Shown: one piece after another, positions 1 through 5,834 of the stretch
Numbering within the stretch: position 1 is the first letter of the stretch
Layout: every line of letters starts with the position of its first letter
Notes under the pieces: model-generated
Database searches by the model: none
What the model was told of the DNA's origin: nothing
Seen by the model: the letters and a program-made list of their open reading frames with translations, nothing else
Assembly (NCBI GenBank): GCA_028819955.1
Contig: JAPPKP010000013.1
Span: forward strand, 1 to 6,032
DNA from: Rhodospirillaceae bacterium
GTDB taxonomy: Bacteria; Pseudomonadota; Alphaproteobacteria; UBA828
Length of the DNA: 6,032 bases
Direction: 5' to 3'
Program-made: the position numbers and the translations under genes

Positions 1-21
1 CCGTCCCGTACCGCGCGCCAT
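1..21 (-). CDS. 5' end of an unidentified gene, cut by the left edge
   Basis: An ATG at 21-19 on the minus strand opens a frame of seven codons (MARGTGR) that runs off the window. The support is the ribosome binding site. Bases 29-37 read AAAGGAGGT on the minus strand, a perfect match to the 16S rRNA anti-Shine-Dalgarno region, with 8 bases between AGGAGG and the ATG. Seven residues are far too few to identify a product. It is transcribed in the same direction as the isomerase-like gene ending at 299, but 277 bases with two hairpins separate them, so it probably has its own promoter. Confidence 0.6.
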
Positions 22-54
22 CGAGGTGACCTCCTTTGTCCGACTCGGAGGGCC

Positions 55-60
55 ATTTTA
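55..60 (-). promoter_or_regulatory. possible -10 element for the left-edge gene
   Basis: On the minus strand these bases read TAAAAT, five of six matches to the sigma-70 -10 consensus. They lie about 34 bases upstream of the ATG at 21, which would give a short leader carrying the strong ribosome binding site at 29-37. No convincing -35 hexamer sits at the normal distance (TGGCAC at 78-83 matches poorly). This is a tentative call based on position and one hexamer. Confidence 0.2.
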
Positions 61-121
61 CAATGACTCGAACTTCAGTGCCAGGTGACTAGTGTCCCGA
101 CCGACAAGTTCGTACGCTTTG

Positions 122-179
122 CCGAGACCCCCAACACGTCATGGCCGGGCTTGACCCGGCCATCCACGTGTTGGCTCGG
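122..179. repeat. REP-like palindrome, copy 1 (long hairpin)
   Basis: Nested inverted repeats form one long hairpin. The inner arms are ATGGCCGGG (141-149) and CCCGGCCAT (155-163), 9 of 9 paired, around the loop CTTGA (150-154). The next arms are CCAACACGT (131-139) and ACGTGTTGG (166-174), 9 of 9 paired, separated from the inner arms by one and two unpaired bases. An outer pair, CCGAG (122-126) with CTCGG (175-179), extends it after a four-base bulge. The core 'cgtcatggccgggcttgacc' resembles palindromes scattered between genes in many alphaproteobacteria; that is from general recollection. No T-run follows on either strand, so it is not an obvious intrinsic terminator. Confidence 0.75.
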
Positions 180-204
180 GACTCAACGGATCTGGCAGAG
201 AGAG

Positions 205-227
205 ATGCCCGGATCAAGTCCGGGCAT
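205..227. repeat. REP-like palindrome, copy 2 (inverted relative to copy 1)
   Basis: The arms ATGCCCGGA (205-213) and TCCGGGCAT (219-227) pair perfectly over 9 bases around the loop TCAAG (214-218). This loop is the reverse complement of the CTTGA loop in the palindrome at 122-179. Read on the minus strand, the flank and arm (cgtcatgcccggacttgatc) match copy 1 read on the plus strand (cgtcatggccgggcttgacc) with few changes. The two copies therefore form an inverted pair about 40 bases apart, as in REP doublets (BIME or REPIN type). The outer arms of copy 1 are not conserved here. Confidence 0.7.
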
Positions 228-298
228 GACGAGAAGAATCGGAGAGTCGGGAGACTGCACGGCCAACCCGAAATCATGCGAACTTCAGAAACGAGACA

Positions 299-931
299 CT
301 AGAGCCTGCGCGCCTGGGCGATGGGCAAGTCGGAGATCCGGGCGTACTCGCCGGTCTTGAGCATGTTCGGATCGCTCAAGTAATCCAGCACCAGATCGGT
401 CGTATCCAGGCCCCAGAAAATCTCGTCTCCGATGGCAAACGTGGGGATGCCGAAGACGCCTCGTTCTGCGGCCTCCTCGGTGCCCCGCCGCAGCGCCTCC
501 TTGACCTGCGGCGCCGCGATCATCTCGTCGGCGTCGGCGATGCCGAGACGCCCAGTGAGCGCCCGCCATTCCTCGTCGTCTGAGGGGTCGCGCCCCTCGG
601 CCCATATGGCTTGGAAAAGCGTGCGTATCAGCGCGGGCTCGGCGCCCTGGGCGACAGCGAGGCGGAGCGGGCGCAGCGGGTTGAAGGGGTGCGCCGGCGG
701 CATGCGGAAGGGGATGCCGTGCCGTGCCGCGTACCAGTGGCACCAGCGATAGGTCTGCACCCGCTTGGCCGGAATCTCCGCCGGCCCCTTGTGCTCCCAA
801 TGGGCGAGAAGGCCTGCGAACAGGACCGGACGGTAGGTCACCTCCAGGTCCGGCGGCAGCCGGTCGAACTCGGCGAGTTGCAGATAGGAGAAGGGAGAGA
901 GAAAATCGAAGTACCAGTCTGCGGCCGGCAT
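299..931 (-). CDS. 2-hydroxychromene-2-carboxylate isomerase-like protein (DsbA/kappa-GST fold)
   Basis: The 210-residue product belongs to the DsbA-fold isomerase group that includes NahD, the glutathione-dependent enzyme converting 2-hydroxychromene-2-carboxylate to trans-o-hydroxybenzylidenepyruvate in naphthalene breakdown. Its length is about normal for the family. The N-terminus WYFDFLSPFSYL (6-17) is the family signature. Ser12 occupies the place of the glutathione-activating serine rather than a CXXC redox pair. GIPTF (161-165) is the cis-proline loop of the thioredoxin fold, followed by the characteristic FWGLD (172-176). A helical segment lies between. The ATG at 931 is chosen because AAAGGA (939-944 on the minus strand) precedes it with a 7-base gap, and because it leaves the N-terminal signature complete. 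No ring-cleavage dioxygenase or other naphthalene gene is visible nearby, so the true substrate is unknown; a general glutathione-linked isomerase or transferase role is equally possible. It is divergent from the class II aldolase-like gene, with 110 bases between. Confidence 0.85.
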   Translation of the reverse strand: MPAADWYFDFLSPFSYLQLAEFDRLPPDLEVTYRPVLFAGLLAHWEHKGPAEIPAKRVQTYRWCHWYAARHGIPFRMPPAHPFNPLRPLRLAVAQGAEPALIRTLFQAIWAEGRDPSDDEEWRALTGRLGIADADEMIAAPQVKEALRRGTEEAAERGVFGIPTFAIGDEIFWGLDTTDLVLDYLSDPNMLKTGEYARISDLPIAQARRL

Positions 932-1041
932 CGGCCCGTCCTTTGCGCTTGAGCTTGGCGGTCGCCGATGGATTGTGCCCGGTTTGGCCTGCCCGAGCGA
1001 GGACGAGCGGGTGGCCTGCGAGGAGGAGCGGCGGAGGAACC

Positions 1042-1776
1042 ATGAGCGAGACGGAGCGCGAGGCGCGGATCGACCTGGCGGCGGCCTACCGGATCGCCTG
1101 CCACCACGGACTCAACGAGGGCGTCTGCAACCACTTCTCCCTCATGCTGCCGGGGAGCGACGATCGCTTCTTGCTGATCGCCTACGGCACCCACTGGAGC
1201 GAGGTGCGCGCCAGCACACTCCTGGTCATCGACATGGACGGCCGTATCATCGAGGGCGAGGGCGACGTGGAGGAGACCGCCGTCTGTCTTCACGCACCGC
1301 TGCACAGGGCGCGGCCCGACCTGCGCTGCCTGATGCACACGCATCAGCCCCAGGTGCTGGCGCTCGCCATGATCGAGGACGGCAAGCTCCAGCCCGCAAG
1401 CCAGAACGCGCTCCGCTTCAGCCGCCGCATCGCCTACGATCGGGACTACGGCGGCGTCGCCTTGGCCGAGAGCGAGGGCGAGCGCGTGGCGCGCGCGATG
1501 GACGGCGCCGATATCCTCTTCATGGGCAATCACGGCGTGATGGTGGGGGGCGGCGACGTCGCCAAGGCCTACGACGACCTCTACTACCTGGAGCGCGCGG
1601 CGATGGTTCAGATCCTCGCCATGAGCACCGGCCGCCCGCTCAAGCCGATTCCGCCCGAGATGGAGGCGGAAGCAGTGCGTCAGTTGTCGCGGGACAACAG
1701 GCACCGCTACGCGGTCGAGCACTTCACGGCGATCAAGCGGATCCTCGATCGCACCGAGCCCGACTATCGGGAGTAG
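1042..1776 (+). CDS. class II aldolase/adducin-family protein
   Basis: The 244-residue cytoplasmic protein has the class II aldolase/adducin fold, which in known members binds a divalent metal through three histidines and catalyses aldol cleavage, epimerisation or decarboxylation-type reactions. The metal motif is visible as His99-Thr-His101 (LMHTHQP), with the third ligand probably His164 in GNHGVMV. The segment RPDLRCLMHTH (91-101) is the usual approach to the metal site. An acidic pair, Glu77-Glu78, lies where the family often has its catalytic Glu, but two residues farther from the HxH than in L-fuculose-phosphate aldolase. The blocks QNALRFSRRIAYDRDYGG (121-138) and YDDLYYLERA (177-186) resemble the adducin-like subfamily that also contains NovR/CloR, rather than sugar-phosphate aldolases. 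The open frame extends upstream to 724, but ATG 1042 is preferred: GGAGG at 1033-1037 precedes it and the fold starts here. The substrate cannot be read from sequence. Confidence 0.85.
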   Translation: MSETEREARIDLAAAYRIACHHGLNEGVCNHFSLMLPGSDDRFLLIAYGTHWSEVRASTLLVIDMDGRIIEGEGDVEETAVCLHAPLHRARPDLRCLMHTHQPQVLALAMIEDGKLQPASQNALRFSRRIAYDRDYGGVALAESEGERVARAMDGADILFMGNHGVMVGGGDVAKAYDDLYYLERAAMVQILAMSTGRPLKPIPPEMEAEAVRQLSRDNRHRYAVEHFTAIKRILDRTEPDYRE

Positions 1777-1780
1777 GCAC

Positions 1781-1799
1781 GGGCGGGACTGGCCCGCCC
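1781..1799. terminator. GC-rich hairpin between convergent genes, possible terminator
   Basis: GGGCGGG (1781-1787) and CCCGCCC (1793-1799) form a perfect 7-base-pair stem with a 5-base loop. It lies 4 bases after the aldolase-like gene and 38 bases beyond the end of the convergent amidase gene. No T-run follows on either strand, so it is not a classical intrinsic terminator. It could still pause RNA polymerase or protect mRNA 3' ends. Confidence 0.4.
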
Positions 1800-1837
1800 C
1801 TCCCTGACGCCGCTACCCGTTCAGTCCACCACCCGCA

Positions 1838-3274
1838 TCAGATTTGCGGCCTGTGCTTTGCCCAGGGTCGGGCGCGCTCGTAATCGGCGGCGGCGCGGAA
1901 CACCGAGACATCGTCATATGTGCGGCCGACGAGCTGGATTCCCGTCGGCACCCCGTTGGACGCAAAGCCGCTCGGCACGCTCGCCACCGGACACTCCGAC
2001 ATCAGGTTGAACGGGTAGTTGAGCTGCCACTGCACGTACATGTCGCCGGGGTGGTTGGAGCCGGTGACCGGCTTGCCGTTGACGCGGAGCCCCGTGTCGG
2101 CCAGGTCCTGATCGATCGGCAACCCCGGCAGTGCGTTGGTCGGGCAGATAAGGATGTCGTGCTCCTCCAGGATCGGCGCGAGGGTGCTGTACATCTCGCC
2201 CCGCACCAGGTTGGTGCGGTAGAAGCGCGAGAGGCTGTGCTGGGAGCCGCGTTCCAGGATGCCGCGCACGAAGCCCTCCAGGTCGTACTTGATGCGCGGA
2301 TAGTCGGGTCCTACCAGGGCCCAGAACAGTCCTTCCCAGATCACCGTCCAGGCGTCGAGCACGGCCGTGCTCCAGCCGAGGTCGACCTCGTTCACGGTGC
2401 AGCCGAGTTCGCGGAAGGTCTGCAGCGCGTCCCGCGTGTTCTTCTGCACCTCGTCGTCCACCTCGATGTAGCCAAGGTCCATGGAGAACGCGATCTTCCA
2501 GCCCTTGATCGGCTCCAGCGTGTCCGGAATCTCCAGCTTGGGACGGATCGAGCAGATGTCGTCACGGTGCGGGCCCGCCATCACGTTTTGCATCAGCGCG
2601 GCGTCGGCGACGCTTCGGGTCATGGGCCCGTAGTGCAAGAGGGATTCGCGCGGATGGTCGCGGTCGGTCGGGTTGCGGCCGAAGGGCGGCTTGAAGCCGA
2701 AGATGCCGCAAGAGCCCGCCGGGATGCGGATCGAGCCGCCGCCGTCGGTGCCGTCGGCCAGCGTGGTCATGCCCGTCACGATCGCGGCACCGGCGCCGCC
2801 CGAGGAGCCGCCCGGGCCGTAATCAAGGTTCCAAGGATTGCGCGTGGCTCCCCAGAGCTCGCTCCGCGTGTGCGGCGCGTGGGCCATCTCGGGCGAGGTT
2901 GTCCGCGCGTGCATGATCGCGCCGGACTCGAGCAGGCGCTCCACCGTCGGCGCCGAGAAGTCCGGCACGTGATCGGCGAAGATGCGTGAGCCGAAGGTGG
3001 TGATCTCGCCCTTGACCGCGTGGAAGTCCTTGATGACTACCGGCACCCCTTCGAGCGGGCGGGTTTCTTCCCCCGATGCGTAGGCGCGCTCGGCCGCCCG
3101 CGCCTGCTCCAGCGCGCGGTCGTAAAAGGTGTAGGTATAGGCGTTGACCTTGGGGTTCACCGCCTCGGAACGCGCGATGACGGCGGACATCAGCTCGATC
3201 GGCGAGAGCGTCTTCGCGCGGAACCGCTCGATCGCCTCGGTCGCGGTCATGTAGCAGAGTTCGTCGGACGCCAT
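1838..3274 (-). CDS. amidase (amidase signature family hydrolase)
   Basis: The 478-residue protein is a full-length amidase-signature enzyme, hydrolysing a carboxylic amide to acid and ammonia or amine. The Ser-cisSer-Lys triad is intact. Lys82 is in GVPVVIKD; the cis-Ser is Ser157 in the Gly/Ser-rich PGGSSGG block (154-160); the nucleophile is Ser181 in DGGGSIRIPA (177-186). The 24-residue Ser157-Ser181 spacing equals that in fatty acid amide hydrolase and peptide amidase. The C-terminal part ends in the usual G-x-P-x-G-x-Q-L-V-G block (GVPTGIQLVG) typical of the family. No signal peptide is evident, so it is probably cytoplasmic. ATG 3274 is supported by GGGAGG (3280-3285, minus strand) five bases upstream. 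There is no gatB or gatC beside it and the sequence has no GatA-specific hallmark that I recognise, so a catabolic amidase is more likely than the tRNA amidotransferase subunit. The substrate is unknown. It is divergent from the pyroglutamyl-peptidase gene across 160 bases. Confidence 0.9.
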   Translation of the reverse strand: MASDELCYMTATEAIERFRAKTLSPIELMSAVIARSEAVNPKVNAYTYTFYDRALEQARAAERAYASGEETRPLEGVPVVIKDFHAVKGEITTFGSRIFADHVPDFSAPTVERLLESGAIMHARTTSPEMAHAPHTRSELWGATRNPWNLDYGPGGSSGGAGAAIVTGMTTLADGTDGGGSIRIPAGSCGIFGFKPPFGRNPTDRDHPRESLLHYGPMTRSVADAALMQNVMAGPHRDDICSIRPKLEIPDTLEPIKGWKIAFSMDLGYIEVDDEVQKNTRDALQTFRELGCTVNEVDLGWSTAVLDAWTVIWEGLFWALVGPDYPRIKYDLEGFVRGILERGSQHSLSRFYRTNLVRGEMYSTLAPILEEHDILICPTNALPGLPIDQDLADTGLRVNGKPVTGSNHPGDMYVQWQLNYPFNLMSECPVASVPSGFASNGVPTGIQLVGRTYDDVSVFRAAADYERARPWAKHRPQI

Positions 3275-3434
3275 CGCAGCCTCCCGCTGTCGGTTGTTCG
3301 TTCTCTGCGGTCGAGACTAGCCCGCACTTCTCACAAAGGTCACGGGCTGCGTCGCGCCCCGGCGACCCCGCGGTTGCGCCGGCGGGAGAGCCGCGCGAGC
3401 CTCGGGCCGGTGACCGAATTCGGGAGAGACTGTC
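3275..3434. other. divergent intergenic region, amidase / pyroglutamyl-peptidase
   Basis: These 160 bases must carry the start signals for both flanking genes. The two ribosome binding sites are clear (GGGAGG on the minus strand at 3280-3285; GGGAGAG on the plus strand at 3422-3428). I could not find a sigma-70 promoter with both hexamers at proper spacing on either strand. A 6-base inverted repeat, AGCCCG (3319-3324) with CGGGCT (3343-3348), is the only symmetrical element seen and may be chance in DNA this GC-rich. Confidence 0.4.
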
Positions 3435-4097
3435 ATGGTGGCGAAACGTGTGGTTCTGACCGGCTACGAGCCCTGGTCTCACGCGAGCGAGAACCCCACC
3501 CTCGCACTGCTCGACAAGGCGCGCGAGCGCAACTTCGCCGATATCGAGCTGATCACGCTCCGCGTGCCGGTGGAGAGCGCTCGCATCGCACCCCTGGTGG
3601 ACGACACCCTGGAAACCCACCGGCCCGACATATGGATCAGCCTCGGGATCTACCCCGGCAGCCCGGTCATCGCGGTCGAGCGCACTGCCGCCAACGTCAA
3701 AGACTTCCCGGTGCCCGACAATCTGGACGTCCAGCCGGTGGACGAGCCCGTTTACGCGGACGGCCCCTTCGCCTATCAGTCCACGCTGCCGATCAAGGCC
3801 ATGGTCGCGGCGATGAACGAGCGCGCGATTCCCGCCAAGGTCTCGAACACCGCGTCTACCTATCTCTGCAACCAGATCATGTACACCGCGCTCCACCTCG
3901 TGCAGGAGAAGGGGCTGGAGACGCGCGCGGGCTTCATCCACGTGCCGTGCACGCCGGGCTATGTCGCGCAGGCCGCCTACCCTGAGCACGAGTGGCCGTC
4001 GATGAGCCTCGATCTCATGGACGAGGCGATCGATGCGGCCATCACCACGGCAGCACGGCGGAAAAACGATACCCCTGCGCCGCCCAAGGGGTATTAG
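3435..4097 (+). CDS. pcp: pyroglutamyl-peptidase I (peptidase family C15)
   Basis: The 220-residue cytosolic cysteine peptidase removes an N-terminal pyroglutamate (5-oxoproline) from peptides. The Glu-Cys-His triad is complete. Glu82 is in IAVERTAANV, Cys145 in SNTASTYLCNQIMY and His169 in GFIHVPCTP. Each lies one residue past the Glu81, Cys144 and His168 of the Bacillus amyloliquefaciens enzyme, so length and register are normal. The surrounding blocks (IAVERTAANVKDFPVPDN at 79-96, SNTA at 137-140) fit the family. The first motif is unusual: TGYEPWSHASENPT (9-22) replaces the usual GFEPF...NPS, with Tyr and Trp in place of two phenylalanines near the substrate pocket, so substrate range may be altered. 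ATG 3435 follows GGGAGAG (3422-3428) at a 6-base gap. The 3' end overlaps the rlmE stop codon by 4 bases tail to tail, and the last codons also contain that operon's probable terminator. Confidence 0.9.
   Translation: MVAKRVVLTGYEPWSHASENPTLALLDKARERNFADIELITLRVPVESARIAPLVDDTLETHRPDIWISLGIYPGSPVIAVERTAANVKDFPVPDNLDVQPVDEPVYADGPFAYQSTLPIKAMVAAMNERAIPAKVSNTASTYLCNQIMYTALHLVQEKGLETRAGFIHVPCTPGYVAQAAYPEHEWPSMSLDLMDEAIDAAITTAARRKNDTPAPPKGY
4062..4096 (-). terminator. intrinsic terminator of ppx-rlmE, inside the pcp coding sequence
   Basis: On the minus strand ATACCCCT (4094-4087) pairs perfectly with AGGGGTAT (4076-4069), 8 of 8 bases around a 10-base loop. After two bases (CG) comes TTTTT (4066-4062), the layout of a Rho-independent terminator. 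The hairpin begins within the rlmE stop codon (4096-4094), so termination would come immediately after the operon. On the plus strand no T-run follows, so pcp transcription should not be stopped by it. Confidence 0.65.
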
Positions 4098-4789
4098 CTG
4101 GGGTCCGACTCCCTGCCCCGGTAGCCGGTGGCAAGCACGTAGCTCTCGGCCGAATCGGCGCGGCTCGCCGGCGGCTTGGCGTTGTGCACGCGCGCGAAGG
4201 CCTGGCGCAGCCGGACCTGCAGCTCGCCATCGCCGCCCTGGCGCAGCTTGGCGATGAAGCATCCGCCCGGAGCCAGCAGCGGCTCCGCGATATCCAGCGC
4301 GGTCTCGCAGAGCGCCGAGACCCGCAGCCGGTCGGTCGGCGCGTGGCCCATGGTCGGCGCCGCCATGTCGCTCATCACTAGGTCCGCCGGGCCGCCGAGT
4401 GCGGCGCGAATCTTCTCGAGCGCGTCCGCACCGCAGGCATCGATGGTCAGCACCGTGACGCCCTCGATCGGCTCGATCTCCGTGGTGTCGACTGCGACGA
4501 CGCGGCCGCGCTTGCCCACCCGCTCGGCCGCCACCTGGCTCCAGCCGCCGGGTGCTGCGCCGAGATCGACCACCCGCTGCCCCGGCTTCAGGATGTCCGC
4601 GCTCTCGGCGAGGCCGATCAACTTGTAGGCGGCGCGGGAGCGGTAGCCGGCCTCGCGTGCGGCGCGGACGTAAGGGTCGTTGAGCTGGCGTTCGAGCCAG
4701 CGGGTGGACGACGCCTTGCGCCGGCGCGCGCGCTTGAGCTTGACCGGCGCGCGTCGTCGTTGCGGGCTGCCTTCGTCGCGAGTGCTCAC
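4094..4789 (-). CDS. rlmE: 23S rRNA (uridine-2552 2'-O)-methyltransferase RlmE (FtsJ/RrmJ)
   Basis: The 231-residue enzyme transfers a methyl group from S-adenosylmethionine to the 2'-OH of U2552 in the 23S rRNA A-loop, a late step in 50S assembly. The SAM-binding motif I is VVDLGAAPGGWSQV (73-86). The catalytic K-D-K-E tetrad is complete: Lys56 (RSRAAYKL), Asp141 (VMSDMAAP), Lys181 (FIAKLRQGG) and Glu215 (SAESYVLATGYRG), each 16-18 residues past Lys38, Asp124, Lys164 and Glu199 of E. coli RlmE. The offset comes from a basic, probably disordered N-terminal extension (RRRAPVKLKRARRRK, 11-25), which may help bind rRNA. I chose the GTG at 4789-4787 because it overlaps the upstream phosphatase stop as GTGA and has AGGA (4799-4802, minus strand) before it. 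The in-frame upstream extension lies wholly inside the phosphatase gene and is not credible. The gene is translationally coupled to the phosphatase. Confidence 0.93.
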   Translation of the reverse strand: MSTRDEGSPQRRRAPVKLKRARRRKASSTRWLERQLNDPYVRAAREAGYRSRAAYKLIGLAESADILKPGQRVVDLGAAPGGWSQVAAERVGKRGRVVAVDTTEIEPIEGVTVLTIDACGADALEKIRAALGGPADLVMSDMAAPTMGHAPTDRLRVSALCETALDIAEPLLAPGGCFIAKLRQGGDGELQVRLRQAFARVHNAKPPASRADSAESYVLATGYRGRESDPS

Positions 4790-5781
4790 GAGCGGGCTTC
4801 CTGTCCCCGGTCGGCGCGGGCCGCCCGCATCATGCGCAGCAGCATCCCCTCGCGGAGCCCCCGGTCGGCGACGTCCAGCTGCCCCGCCGGGCAGGTGGCC
4901 ATGACGGCGTCCAGGATGGCGCAGCCCGCGACCATCACGTCCCCCCGCCCGGGGCCGATGCAGGGCTGCGCCGCGCGGGCCTCGTAATCCTGATCGATGA
5001 CCGTGTCGATCACCGCTCGCACGTCGTCGAATTGCAGCCTGAGCCCATCCACCCGATCCCGGTCGTAGCGGGGCAGCCCGAGGTGAATGCCTGCGATGGT
5101 GGTGACGGTGCCCGACGTGCCGAGAAGCTGGACCGTGCCGGCGGCGGCGCCCGCAGGGATGCCGTGGGTCTCTGCAAAGGGGCCGATCGTGTCCTCGATC
5201 TCGGCGACCATCGCGGCGTAGGACGCGCGGGCGACGCGGTCGCCACCGTAGCGTTCGGCCAGCGTCACCACCCCGTGGCCGATCGAGGTCCACGCCGCGA
5301 GCGCGGGTGGCGCGCCGTCGTCGAGACGGACCCAGATGAGCTCGGTGCTGCCGCCACCAATATCGAGCAGCAGTACGTGCTCCATCGTCCGGTCGAACAG
5401 GGGTGTGCAGCCGTCGAGGGCAAGCTGCACCTCCTCTGCGGGCGAGATGATCTCGATCGAGAGTCCGGTCTCGTCGTTGACGCGATCTATGAACGCCCGG
5501 CGGTTCTCGGCGCGCCGGCAGGCTTCGGTCGCCACCGCGCGATAGCGGCTCACGCCGCCCCGCCTCAGTTTGCCAGCGCAGACCCGGAGCGCCCCGATTG
5601 TGCGCTCAATCGCCTGCTCCGAGAGCCGGCCCGATTGCGCCACGCCTTCGCCGAGGCGCACGATCCGGGAGAAAGCATCGACGACACGGAAGCCCGCGCC
5701 CCTCGGCCGCGCGACGAGGAGCCGGCAGTTGTTCGTGCCGAGGTCGAGCGCGCCGAATGATGGGCCGGGCCGATCGCTCAC
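4786..5781 (-). CDS. Ppx/GppA family phosphatase (exopolyphosphatase or pppGpp phosphohydrolase)
   Basis: The 331-residue protein is of the ASKHA fold and either trims phosphate from the ends of polyphosphate or converts pppGpp to ppGpp. It contains only the two actin-like domains; the C-terminal HD-like region of the ~510-residue E. coli Ppx is absent, as in many short homologues. Motifs in order are: ALDLGTNNCRLLV (11-23, first phosphate loop), ATEACRRAENRRAF (84-97), ISPAEEVQLA (112-121, holding the likely catalytic glutamate), LLDIGGGSTEL (138-148, second phosphate loop), GTSGTVTTIAG (221-231), GRGDVMVAG (278-286) and DRGLREGML (306-314). The start is a GTG at 5781-5779 with GGAG (5790-5793, minus strand) 8 bases upstream; no alternative start precedes the first motif. 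A promoter lies at 5835-5863. The stop overlaps the rlmE GTG as GTGA. Sequence alone does not separate Ppx from GppA activity, so no symbol is given. Confidence 0.9.
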   Translation of the reverse strand: MSDRPGPSFGALDLGTNNCRLLVARPRGAGFRVVDAFSRIVRLGEGVAQSGRLSEQAIERTIGALRVCAGKLRRGGVSRYRAVATEACRRAENRRAFIDRVNDETGLSIEIISPAEEVQLALDGCTPLFDRTMEHVLLLDIGGGSTELIWVRLDDGAPPALAAWTSIGHGVVTLAERYGGDRVARASYAAMVAEIEDTIGPFAETHGIPAGAAAGTVQLLGTSGTVTTIAGIHLGLPRYDRDRVDGLRLQFDDVRAVIDTVIDQDYEARAAQPCIGPGRGDVMVAGCAILDAVMATCPAGQLDVADRGLREGMLLRMMRAARADRGQEARS

Positions 5782-5834
5782 TCTGCCTGCTCCGATTGCC
5801 GGGGCGCCCGCTGCCCGGCGCCGGCTTGGATACC

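Noticed and set aside
69..83. Sigma-54-like promoter on the minus strand (TGGCAC, 5 bases, TTCG)
   Set aside because: The -24 half matches well, but the -12 element has CG instead of the near-invariant GC, so functional recognition is unlikely.
85..360. Plus-strand 91-residue open frame across the REP hairpins
   Set aside because: It runs through two palindromes and into the antisense of the isomerase gene. It has no ribosome binding site and no recognisable protein features.
724..1041. In-frame N-terminal extension of the class II aldolase-like protein
   Set aside because: The extension is antisense to the isomerase gene, reads as low-complexity Pro/Arg/Ala, and the ATG at 1042 has a good ribosome binding site at the start of the conserved domain.
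3319..3348. 6-base inverted repeat AGCCCG...CGGGCT in the amidase/pcp intergenic region as an operator
   Set aside because: The arms are short with an 18-base gap, and such matches are expected by chance in very GC-rich DNA. No regulator gene is adjacent.
2823..4262. Long minus-strand 479-residue frame spanning pcp and the amidase start
   Set aside because: It is an out-of-frame shadow. The genuine proteins in the other frames here have complete catalytic motifs, whereas this frame is Arg/Gly-rich with no domain.
4790..5293. Upstream extension of the rlmE frame to a start at 5293
   Set aside because: It lies entirely inside the phosphatase gene, is Arg/Gly/His-rich low-complexity sequence, and the GTGA overlap start at 4789 gives the expected protein length.
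5032..5760. Plus-strand 242-residue frame antisense to the phosphatase
   Set aside because: It mirrors the phosphatase coding region, whose seven conserved motifs are intact; the antisense frame shows no motif and is a codon-bias artefact.
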